Below, in pieces: positions 47,641 to 58,170 of a stretch of DNA of 64,000 nucleotides. The stretch is from NCBI GenBank assembly GCA_006538405.1, contig BJKQ01000020.1:1-64000 (forward strand). Direction: 5' to 3'. The DNA is from Hansfordia pulvinata (Eukaryota > Ascomycota > Sordariomycetes > Xylariales). The translations under genes and the position numbers were made by a program. The first letter of the stretch is position 1. Each line of letters starts with the position of its first letter. The notes under the pieces are model-generated. The model did no database searches, was not told the origin of the DNA, and saw only the letters and a program-made list of their open reading frames with translations.

Positions 47641-50600
47641 ATGTCGTTCCTCACCCAGCGCCGGCCTCACACGGCCCAAGACGACGTCGAGGCCAATGCC
47701 GCCGACAATGCTGCGGCTAGCGGCTCGGGCAACAACGGCCAGTCTTCCAACGACAACCAAGCCTCGACTGGAAATCATGACCATATCAAGTTCGGGGAGC
47801 CCAAGCTCAGGAGCAGCGACCTCGACGAATATGAGCAGCTCGATCGCTTCATCACCAACTTCGACGCGGAGAGGCGGGCGAGCATGGCCAGCATCTCTAG
47901 CGGCAGCAAGAAGGCTCCCAAGTGGTGGCAGTTCTGGAAGTCGAGCGGCCCGGAGCCCGAAGCCGAGGCCCAACCCCGCGACGCTGGTAAGCCCCCGGAC
48001 TCGTGGCTGGAGACAGACATTAAGCAGGGCATCAAGAGCTCCGAGGTGGAGGAGCGCCGCAAGAGGTTCGGGTGGAATGAGCTCACTGCCGAGAAGGAAG
48101 ACTGGGGCAGAAAAATCCTGGGTTACTTTCAAGGGCCCATCCTATACGGCAAGTAGCAGTCCCGCTCCCCGAATGGCGGTCTCGGTTGTCGCTAAGTGAT
48201 GCCCAGTCATGGAGCTTGCGGCGCTGTTGGCCATTGGGCTGAACGACTACATTGATTTTGGCGTGATCCTCGGCATCTTAGCGCTCAACGCCTTTGTGGG
48301 CTTCTACCAGGAGAAGCAAGCCGCCAACGTCGTGGCTGCTCTGAAAGGCGACATTGCCATGAAGGCGATGGTCGTTCGAGATGGGCAAGAGCAGCAAGTC
48401 TTGGCCCGGGAGCTTGTCGCAGGGGACATTGTGAGTGACTCCCCTGTTATCTCCTCGTTCGGCTCGCTTTCACATGACGGAAAGACGTGTTGGATACCTG
48501 TGCGGCTCAGCCCAAGGGACGAGACTGACCGCCCGCAGATCATCGTTCAAGAAGGACAGACGATCCCGGGAGATGCCCAGCTGATCTGCGATTACACAAG
48601 ACCCCAGGATTTCGACCAGTACAAAGAGCTGAGGAACGAAGACAAGTTCAGCGAGGACGACGATTCCGGCAACGGCAGCAAGCCAGAGAAGACAACGTCC
48701 GCCCCCGGGTCAGACTCGAAAGAGAACGATAAAAAGGGGGCGGGTGAGGCCGACAACGCCGACGACGACGACGCGTCGGTCCACTTTGGGCAGCCCCTGA
48801 TTGCCTGCGATCAGTCGGCCATCACGGGTGAGTCTCTGGCCGTCGACAAGTACATGGGCGACACTCTCTACTACACGACGGGATGCAAGCGTGGCAAGTC
48901 GTACGCCATCATGACCACGGCGGCCAAGTATTCCTTTGTCGGCCGCACCGCCGACCTCGTGCAAGGTGCCAAGGACCAGGGCCACTTCAAAGCGGTGATG
49001 AACAGCATCGGCACGTCGCTGCTGGTGCTGGTCATGTTCTGGGTTCTCGTCGCGTGGATCGGCGGCTTCTTCCACCACCTCAAGATCGCCGAGCCCGACG
49101 TCCAGAACCTGCTCCACTACACCTTGGTCCTCCTCATCATCGGCGTGCCTGTTGGTCTGCCGGTGGTGACGACGACGACGCTCGCAGTCGGGGCGGCCTA
49201 CCTCGCCAAGCAGAAGGCCATCGTGCAGAAGTTGACGGCTATCGAGTCTTTGGCGGTATGGTAGCCCCTTCACCTTCACCTTCCCCTTGGCCGTGCTCGA
49301 ATCCCCTCCCTGACTGCGACGTGTTGCTGACCCTTTTCCCCCGCGCAGGGTGTCAATGTGCTCTGCTCCGACAAGACAGGGACTCTGACTGCCAATAAGC
49401 TGAGCATCCGGGACCCGTACGTGGCCGAGGGCCAGGACGTGAACTGGATGATGGCCGTGGCCGCGCTGGCCAGCTCCCACAACACAGCGTCCCTCGACCC
49501 GATCGACAAGATCACCATCCTGACCCTGAAGAAGTACCCCAAGGCCCGCGAGATCTTGCGCCAGGGCTGGACGACGGAAAAGTTCACGCCCTTCGACCCT
49601 GTGTCGAAGCGCATCACCAGCGAGTGCACGCTGGGCCCCGACCGCTACCTGTGCGCCAAGGGCGCGCCCAAGGCCGTCCTGTCCATCACGGACTGCGACG
49701 CCGAGACGCGCCGCCTGTACACGGACAAGACGCGCGAGTTTGCGCAGCGCGGCTTCCGCGCCCTCGGCGTCGCCTACAAGAAGAACGACGAGCCCTGGAC
49801 CCTGCTGGGCCTGCTGTCCATGTTCGACCCGCCGCGCGAGGACACGGCGCAGACCATTGTCGAGGCCGGCTACCTGGGAGTCCCCGTCAAGATGCTGACC
49901 GGCGACGCCATCGCCATCGCCAAGGAGACGTGCAAGATGCTGGGCCTGGGCACCAAGGTCTACAATTCGCAGAAGCTGATGCACAGCGGCCTGACCGGCA
50001 CCGTGCAGCACGACCTCGTCCAGCGCGCCGACGGCTTCGCCGAGGTCTTCCCCGAGCACAAGTACCAGGTCGTCGAGATGCTGCAGCAGAGAGGCTCCCT
50101 CACGGCCATGACGGGCGATGGTGAGCTCTGATCCAAGCCCGGATCCGGGATTCCGGTCAAGTCCAGTCCACGGTTGTTGAGCTGACAATTCGGTCCTCTG
50201 CAGGTGTCAACGATGCCCCCTCGCTCAAAAAGGCAGACTGTGGTATTGCAGTCGAGGGCGCTTCCGAGGCCGCACAGGCGGCGGCCGACATTGTGTTTCT
50301 CGCGCCGGGCTTAAGCACCATCATTCTCTCCATCAAGACATCTCGACAGGTAAGAGGCCTCTGCCTGCTCCGCTCCACTCCACCGTTTGCCTGGTGGGAT
50401 TAACACCTTGCAGATCTTTCAGAGGATGAAGGCGTACATCCAGTATAGGATCGCGCTGTGCATGCACCTCGAGATTTACCTTACGACATCCATGATCATC
50501 ATCAACGAGACCATCAGGCCCGACCTGGTCGTCTTTATCGCGCTCTTTGCCGACTTGGCCACCGTGGCCGTGGCTTATGACAACGCGCACGTCGAGCCGC

Positions 50601-51217
50601 GTCCTGTGGAGTGGCAGCTGAAGAAGATCTGGGTCATCAGCGTCATCCTGGGCGCTCTTCTGGCCCTCGCGACGTGGATCATTCGCGGCACTCTATTTCT
50701 GCCCAACGGCGGCGTGGTGGAGAACTTTGGGTCCATCCAGGAGATCCTCTTCCTCGAGGTCGCTCTGACCGAGAACTGGCTCATCTTCGTCACTCGCGGC
50801 GGGCAGACCTGGCCTTCCTGGCAGCTGGTAGGCGCCATTTTCGGCGTCGACGTCATGGCGACGCTGTTCTGCCTCTTTGGCTGGCTGTCCGACAGCGGCG
50901 GCGGTATCATGCAGACCACGCCGGTCGACTACTTCTTCAACTCGCCGAATGGCTGGACGGACATTGTCACTGTCGTCGTGGTCTGGGCCTACTCGATTGG
51001 CGTCACCATCTTCATCGCCATCGTATACCTCATGCTCAACAAGCTACGCTGGATTAACGACCTCGGGCGCCAAGACCGGAACAAAAAGGACACCCAGATC
51101 GAAAACGTCATTGGCCACATCAACAAGCTCGCTGTTGAGCACGAGATCGACAGCAGTACGGGGGCTGACAGGTACTTCCTTGTCGAGAAGACAGCCACCG
51201 AGGAAGAAGACTTGTGA
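47641..51217 (+). CDS. Plasma-membrane H+-ATPase, P3A-type paralogue with acidic insert
   Basis: Six exons: 47,641-48,148, 48,207-48,430, 48,539-49,255, 49,349-50,120, 50,204-50,349 and 50,414-51,217 (1,056 residues). Intron 1 is GC-AG (GCAAGT...CAG); the other four are GT-AG. The protein pumps protons out of the cell using ATP. M1-M2 begin around [11 protein letters not shown] (about 170). The actuator loop has TGES (340-343) and M4 has GVPVGLP (446-452). The phosphorylated Asp is 491 in CSDKTGT, the nucleotide pocket has KGAP at about 587, and the hinge TGDGVNDAP is at about 738-746. Canonical fungal Pma1 is near 920 residues. The excess here comes from a long N-terminal extension ending KWWQFWK and a roughly 60-residue acidic, low-complexity insert (about 264-330) between the first actuator strand block and DQSAITGES. 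The C-terminal tail ends EEEDL and lacks the usual Ser-Arg-x-Ser/Thr-type regulatory end. It is probably a secondary, differently regulated paralogue. Confidence 0.94.
48149..48206 (+). other. GC-AG intron 1 of the H+-ATPase gene
   Basis: The exon ends TATACG and the intron begins GCAAGT and ends GCCCAG, 58 nt, with CTAAG near the acceptor. Only this junction (phase 1) gives the conserved family reading Tyr-Val-Met-Glu at the M1 segment. The nearby GT at 48,153 would break the frame. Confidence 0.85.
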
Positions 51218-53059
51218 TCATATGGCCCACGCCTTCCAGCTGCTGCTCCCAGGCGCGGCTTTGCGGGAAACAATCACGCGCACAGTCCATCGTTCAATAT
51301 TTGTCGAGGTAGTCATCACAGGCAGGCCCGAGCCGTAGCGCGGCTTTGCGTTTGGGTGATGTCGTGCGGCGTGATGGACGTCAAGCAACGGCGCGGGAAG
51401 ATATCTTTTTCGTGGGACATGGTGTGATGACGATTGGAAAACTATCAACAGCGCAGTATTCCTGTCTTGATCGCGCCTCATTCTGATAAGTCCAATGCTC
51501 TACACAATCCTTCAATTTCCGAGACTTCTGGCGGGCAAGGATTTATGTCGCAAAGCGGTAACGTCGAGATACCGCCGGGGCCGTGATAGTCCACGGAGGA
51601 GGCAAAGCGGAATTCCTCGGCAACGACAGAGAAAAGGCATCCAAGCTGACGCGACAATAACCGCGAACTGATCTGGCCCTGTACATATTTGTTCGTTCTG
51701 TGTTGCCACGCATCAGCTGAATCACAATCCTTTCCAAGAGAAGATGGTCTTGGTGGCAAGTGGCGGAGCCCTGGCCGAGCTCCACCTCAGCTTCCGCCGC
51801 GGCAGTGCATGGGCCCGGGACGGGCAAAGCTTGCCTCTGACAAGCGTAAAGACGACAGCAGCGACTGCGCCCAGACTCGGAGGGGCCAATGTAAGAGGGC
51901 TCTTATCCCTTTAAGTTGGCACACGGCATGGGTACAGTTCTCCCACTGCCAGCAACTCTTGTGAGGGCCACTTGAGCAGTGCTCCGTGTCTGTAAGCCCA
52001 GAAACAACCCGTTTTTGTTGTCTACTGAGCTCGGCAGCGGCAAACAGCACCGCATCAGGACGTTAGTGTCGGAGCCCAGCTGATTCAGCGATAATCCGTG
52101 TATGCTCTATCATGCGACTCATGCCAGCTTCAAACTACCCGACTGTTCATCCCGCCGCCCCGGGTTGATCACCCGAAAGTGGCCAGGTCTTTCACTACAG
52201 GGCGACGACCCCGGCAGATAAATTGGCAGCAGGTGATCACACGAAGCCTGACTCGCATTAGACTGGGCGAAAATGCTCCAGTACATCACGAGAAGCCGCA
52301 CAGAGCTGACTTGTGACGAAGTCCCACGATCATTCAGCAGGCTGTGCGTCGTTTTCATACAGTGCAGAGGGATGCGACCAGGCCACGCGTGACCGCGACC
52401 CTAGTGATTGACCTAGATAATAAGGGGCTCTAAGTCGAGCTGTCTATAGGAGCAGAGGGACTCATGCCCATAATGACCCCCGCACATAACATGAAGAGAT
52501 GATGATGTTAGGAAAAGGATAATGTAAGCATTGCTTCATGGTCGCCCCAGTCCTTATGCCATTGCTCCTGGAGTATAAGCTTGCGCCTTCTTTCGCCCAC
52601 CCAAATCCTGTATTGTCCGAAAATATGTAGAAACGATGACATTATGAAGATATAAGAAAGTGCGCAGTAGAGAATGTGGAGGGGAAAATAAAAAAGCTCG
52701 AGCGCCTCCGCCCGCAAGCGCGACTACTCAATCTAGTTGCGATTCGATTGGGTCGGCTAAGGACCAAACCGGCCGGGAGAGCTTCGAGACCTGGGAATGT
52801 TAGAAGAGAGCTGGTAGCCATAAAACGGCACTGCCATGCAGCGCATGCCTGGGCAAGAGTTTTGCCGCACCCAGGAGGCAGAGCCCAAATGGACCTCGCA
52901 AGCGGGAGCGTGTTGTGCGAAGGTATCGTCCAGAATGGTTGGGAGGCTGGTCTTCACCGAGGGTTTATATGACATTTGGTTGATACACAGTCGCCCTTTC
53001 CGGAGCTTGTTCCTCTTCGGTGTCTCGCCCCCGCCGGCTGCTCCCGATCCGGACGTGCT
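51218..53059. other. Intergenic between two convergent genes; nothing recognised
   Basis: A 1.8-kb stretch between the end of the H+-ATPase gene (plus) and the end of the next gene (minus). It must hold both 3' UTRs. The ORFs present are short, overlapping and featureless. No tRNA or other RNA gene was seen. Confidence 0.55.
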
Positions 53060-56000
53060 CTACTCGTCAAGACGGAACATGCGGCGGAGTGTGCTGAATT
53101 TCTTTTTCTTGCGGTGCTGCGGACCTGATCCTGGAACAGCATCGCTTGTGACAGTGATGTTGTCGTCCGCGTCCGCGCCCGCATCGATGTCATGTTCATG
53201 AGAGATGTCTGGAAGCCCAAGACTCGTGCTGCGACGACCCACCATGTTCGGGCGCTTTCCCTTAGGCATGGGGATTTGGCGCAGACCGGTGTTGAGAGAG
53301 CCACTCTTTCGCAAGGGAGTTGCCCTGCCGGCTTCCAGCTGTTCCTCTCCACTTCCCGGAACAGGTGATGAGACCTCCTCTTCGGGCAGAGGCAAGCTGC
53401 CCTCGCGCTTCAGCATGCCAGGGGCAGATCGCTTCTGGAGCTTGGGACTGCCGGGAGTGTTTCGAATGTTCTTCAGTTGACTGGGATTCCTCTCGAGTTT
53501 GGTATCGCGACGGGCAGCGCTGTCTGCATAATCCGAGCCGAGGAGCGACGTTGGATTTTGAGGGTTTCATCGTTCCTTTTGTTGCGGCGCAATAGCATAC
53601 TGCCCATGAAGGAGCCGCGCTTATTTCCTTTGGAAGGGGAAGACGCCGAGTCCAATTTCGAGCTGATTGTCGTGGTGTTCCCGGCGGCGAAGGGCAGACG
53701 CCCAGGGGTCGCACTGCCAAGAGTACCAGTGCCAATCGCACCTGGTGCACCAGTCTGCGACAGCGCTGCGGCAGCCGCTGCGTGGTGCCGGTCCCGCAGA
53801 GCAGCCGCTTCGGCCTCAGCTGCCTCGTCATCGCTGTCGGGAAGGTCGGGGGAATTCTCCTCCTCGAGCAGTGGGGTCGATTTACCAGTGGTTGCGCTCG
53901 GGGGCCCGGCAGACGCAGCCGCGGACGAGCCAGGGCGCTGTTTCGATGAGCAGGGTCTGCGCTCATCACTGTCCGAGTCATCGAAGCGGCTGTGGAACCG
54001 CGACGCGCCCGGGACAGCAACACTCTCATCTTCATCACTCGATTCGCCGAAGCGATTTGTTGAAGCCTTACCACTGGAACGATTCGAGAAGAATGAGAGG
54101 CGCTTCCCATCGTGGCTTGACTCGCTGCCTGAGCGCAGCGTGCGGCGCATCATGGCAACAGGAGGAGCCTGGCTGGAGGCGTTCGAGTTGCGACGGAACG
54201 GCGACCCGGGAGGAGAAAGCGACCGCAGACTGAATCGGCCAGAACCTTTGGTCGCAACATCGTTGCTTTGCTGGGCTTTGCCAGTCGCGGTGGAGTTGCT
54301 GGCGTTTAGGGCGCGCGACTGACGCATCGTCTTGCGGAAACCAAATCCTTCTCCAGTACCCGGCCGACTTCGCCTGAAACTGCTGTCACTGGCATCGGAT
54401 CCACGACGTTGCAGGTTTGGCATGGTCTGCTTCGCCATCACCACAGCAGCGTTGCCGACATTTTGCGACCCGTTTGATGTGGCCTGTTGTCCCCGAGCGT
54501 TTTGGGACAAAGAGGTAGGTCTTTCTTGCTTTGGCCCATTGCGGAGGGACGTCCTATTGCCCCGAGAGGTAGTGGAGTTTGTGGCGCCGGAGCTTTGCGG
54601 GCGCGCGGTGGCTCTCGCGGGTGCGAGATGTGATTTGGGCTGGGTTTCCTTAGAAGCCCTCATCGTTTTCCGCATAGTCACACCCGTATCCACGCCGTTT
54701 GGGGCCGAAGGCTGTGGCTTAGTCTTAGGACCAGGTGCCGGCGCACGTTTGCTGGCGCGCGCCGTCGATTGCTCGTGACGATCCGGGCTAATAGGTGCGT
54801 GGGTAGCTTTCGAGCCAGGCTGTATCTGATATGCTCTTTGAGATCTGACGGCATCGGGCTTTTCGGGCTGCACGGCATCCTTCTCGTTGAGGAGCAGCTT
54901 GTGATCACCAGACTTTCGCTTGCTATTGCTGCGCTTAATAGGAACAGCAACGTCTTCGCGATCGCCATCGGCGCCAGCATCATCCAGCGCCTCCTTTTCA
55001 AGCTGTTGCCTCTTCTCTGCGGTCAAGCTGCGCCAAAAGGCTTTGGCCTGTTCCCAGTCTCCTTCGCCATCTGTTGCCTTCGGCGCAGGCACAGGAGGCG
55101 GGGCTTCCTTGTCATTGGTCGAGGGCGGGGAGGCGACGGGCGTGGCCGGTAACTCGGGGATCTGAGGCGACGCCTGGGTGACAGGGCTCTCGACCACGGC
55201 ATCCAAGGACATGAAGCCATCCCCTCCAAGTCGGAAAGATCTTCGTAAGCGTCACTGAAAACTTCGCTTCCTGAATCACTGGCTGATGGATTCTCAGTGT
55301 CGGCCACCGGATAGCTCGTAGCCAAAGTGGTTTGCGGGAGACTCGCAGCCTGATTAACAGAATATGAAACCCCAATGGGCTCGGCCACGGCCGCCGCACT
55401 CGGCGATGTCAAAGTGTTGGCGGTACTGGCAGGCTCCTTGCCCTTGTCGGCACTTGTGGACGCCCGCTCCTCGCCATCAGACCCTTCGTGCGGGAATTGG
55501 CCTGGAAGATCAAAATACTGGCTTGCAGCAGATTCTGCTCTATCTTTTGCGGAGGGCTCCGGCGCCATGGGACTGGGCCGGACGACAGCTATTTCCGGTA
55601 TGTCATTCCGAGCTTGCTCGGGCGCAGGGACTTGATCACCGGTCTCGACGAGAACCTTGTCCTCAAGGTAACTGGGCTGGGGCTGGGGCTGGTCGGCTGT
55701 GGGTGGGCTGGGAACTGCGTCGGCTGCGGGCACATCTTGTTCCTGCTGCGTCTCGGCGGTGGCCACGAAGCTGTCGAATTGTTCGTCGTCACTGTCGGTG
55801 GGAGTGTCACTGTTGTAGCCGCTTCCTTCCATCGACGTGACCACTGGAGGCAGCGGCTCCCTAAACCTTGAGATATTGGCCTCGTTGCGCGAGGCCTGAT
55901 CTTGCGTGAGGATGGAGCCCAACGCGAGGTCGGTCGACTGGCCTTGGGAGGTCTCTGGCACCAACGACAAGGTGCTTTCGTCGGGTAGAGTGGGACTTTG

Positions 56001-58170
56001 CCCGCGAAGTACTGGCGAGGCTGATGGAGACGGGGCCTGCGCTGGTTCATAGGGTCGGACAAGAGGGCGTTCTTCCACATCGCGAGCCTTCTTATCCCTT
56101 ATTCCGATAAAGCTGGGAAGAGCCGGCCTCGGCTTCATCACCTCGTCGTCTTCCAGCGGCACTTCCTTCTTTTTCAATCGCGCAATGTTGAACCATGGAC
56201 GTTTGGTAGCCTGCTGAGGGCTTGGTAGAGTGTTAGAGTCGGGCTCTTCCGGCGGTGCTGATTCGCCGAGGATCACAGTGTTTCGCTCGTCGAAGCTGAC
56301 TCGGACAGACTTTTTACGAAATGCGGCGCTTGGATCGGGTGATTGAGCTCGTTCAGCGGTATTGTCAGGCCCGCTATCCGGGGGCGAAGCGGTGCCCGCA
56401 GAACTTCCTGTACGCTTCAGAGCGGACTTTATGGGGGAAGCAGAGCGAGGTAGTGGGGAGTGGCGCACAGCAAGCCCTTCCGGGGCGGCAGCGAAGCGCG
56501 TTTTGCGGTTCGGGCTGGTAGATGCGGATCTTTTCATGCTGCTGCCCTCAGTGGATAGTTCGGCCACAGCGGGATGCTCGAGGTACGTGGGCCTCTTGGG
56601 AGCCGTATCAGATGAGAGCTCGACAGGCATGGGGTCGAGCTGCTGTTTTGATGATACCGCGTCGGTTTCTTCAGGAATGGTCTCAGGTGGAGATGGTTCA
56701 GGCTCGTAACCGGATTGTCGGAGAGGAGCGGCGTCAAGCGCGTGAAGAACCTTTTGAGAAAGGGGAGTCGTGGCTTCGGCTTCGGCTTCGAGGGCATCAT
56801 CGTCCTCCTCGTCTCCGGCAACCAGTGGCTGTTTTCCTGCTGCGACCTGCGATGCCTCTAGTTGCTCGAACACCTCAGGTGAGATTCTTGGAGGCGGACT
56901 GCGAATGCGGGCAGGCTCAGGCTCGGGCGACGTCTCAGATGATACACCGTCTTCAAGAGGTATTGGCTGCCGTGGCTGAGTCCGAAGCTGCACGCCGGCA
57001 GTAGTCGCGTCTTTGGTCTCAGATCCGCCTGCGAACTCCTCGCTGTGGTCGGGATGTGTACTCCGTCGGCTTGTTGCTTTTGGTGCATGTGACTTCTTCA
57101 CAGATGCCTTGCGTTGCTGCCCCGATCCCTGAGCAGGGGCCTCTCTCTTCTTGTCTTTAAGTTCGTGCCCCTCTTGTCCGCGGATACTAGACCCAGAGGC
57201 CACGGCGACCATGCGGCGCGAATTGGGATCATACACCATATGCGGAGCACTATCTGCGAGCGCTGCCGCTGCCGCGTGCGAGGCAGCAGTTCTGGTCGAT
57301 GTCGCTGTCGGCTCGGGTCGTGTGGAATAGGGACCGGGCGAGGTCGGCGGAGTCTGACCTTTGTAGCCGGTAGGATAAGAAAAGTTGAACGACGAAATTG
57401 AGGCTCGACTATCAGCGCGGTGGGCTAGAGGGACGTCGGTAGTCGCGGTGTTGATGCTCGCTGGCCTGGTCGTCGTGGATCTCGAGGCCCTCGCAAGGGC
57501 AGCGTCCGAGCTGCGAACATTGGAGTTATTCCCGTGGGGCTGAGTATACCAAGAGGGGAGCTCTGATGGGTTCTTCTGGGAGGCAGTGCGGAATGATTGC
57601 ATGCCGGCAGCGGCTCGGGGGCCGGAGGTCGCAGGCAGCGCTGACGAGGACGCCGCCTTCCTGTGGGACGCGGGGATCTGGGGAACCGGGGGCTCATGCT
57701 CCGGGTCTGGCTGGCCGCCCGAGCGCGAACCGGGGCGCTGTCCATGAGGTGAGGGAGATCGAAAGGTCCTTTCGCTCATGCTCCCGGAACTGCCCTCCTC
57801 TGGAGAGCGGGCGGGCCGGCAGGCGCCCCAGAACTGCGACCGGCGGTACCGGGTCTCGCGCTGCCATTGGAAGAGACGGAGGCTGTTCTTTTGATCGTGC
57901 GCTTGGTCTGAACATCTCCGACGTTGGTCGGGCTTTGGGGTCGGGCCTTGAGGGCGGCAGCGGCAGCGGCAGATGACAGTGCCTTGTTGGGATTCTGGCC
58001 CGACGAGATCATGAAGGCGGAAGCGGCGGCGGAAGCGGCGCTGGGATTCGAGGAGGATGAGGTTGGGCGCTGGACGGAAGGAAAGGGAGAGTTAGTGGCG
58101 AGAACAAGACGGGCGGGCGGAGGTATGGACGTACCTGCTGAGGCCGATGCCTCCTCGCGCCGCCAAACAT
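53060..58170 (-). CDS. Large disordered Ser/Pro/Glu-rich protein (possible cortical/eisosome-type scaffold), frame interrupted three times
   Basis: The start is ATG at 58,170 (MFGGARR). A 36-nt first exon is followed by a 65-nt intron (58,070-58,134, GTACGT, CTAAC branch, CCAG). The rest is one long exon to the stop at 53,060-53,062. About 1,682 residues are expected if three single-base gaps are allowed, at 57,793-57,795, 55,221-55,224 and between about 53,530 and 53,572. Each joins two clearly coding frames and each has the sense of one missing base. The product is low-complexity: an Ala/Ser-rich N terminus (LSSAAAAAALKARP, VQTKRTIKRTASVSS), a Ser-Pro-rich segment after SMSERTFRSPSP, a long acidic middle, a short predicted helix (WEQAKAFWRSLTAEKRQ), and a basic end RKKKKFSTLRRMFRLDE. 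I recall this architecture from ascomycete proteins usually labelled hypothetical. The link to Seg1-like eisosome scaffolds is a guess from composition and the basic C terminus. Real pseudogenisation is an alternative to assembly error. Confidence 0.65.

Noticed and set aside
57779..57850. A 50-nt intron (GTACCG...CCAG) as the explanation for the first frame change in the large minus-strand gene
   Set aside because: It would restore frame, but the donor is weak, there is no branch-site motif and the interior reads as ordinary coding sequence. A missing base in the adjacent CCC run is simpler. Not excluded.
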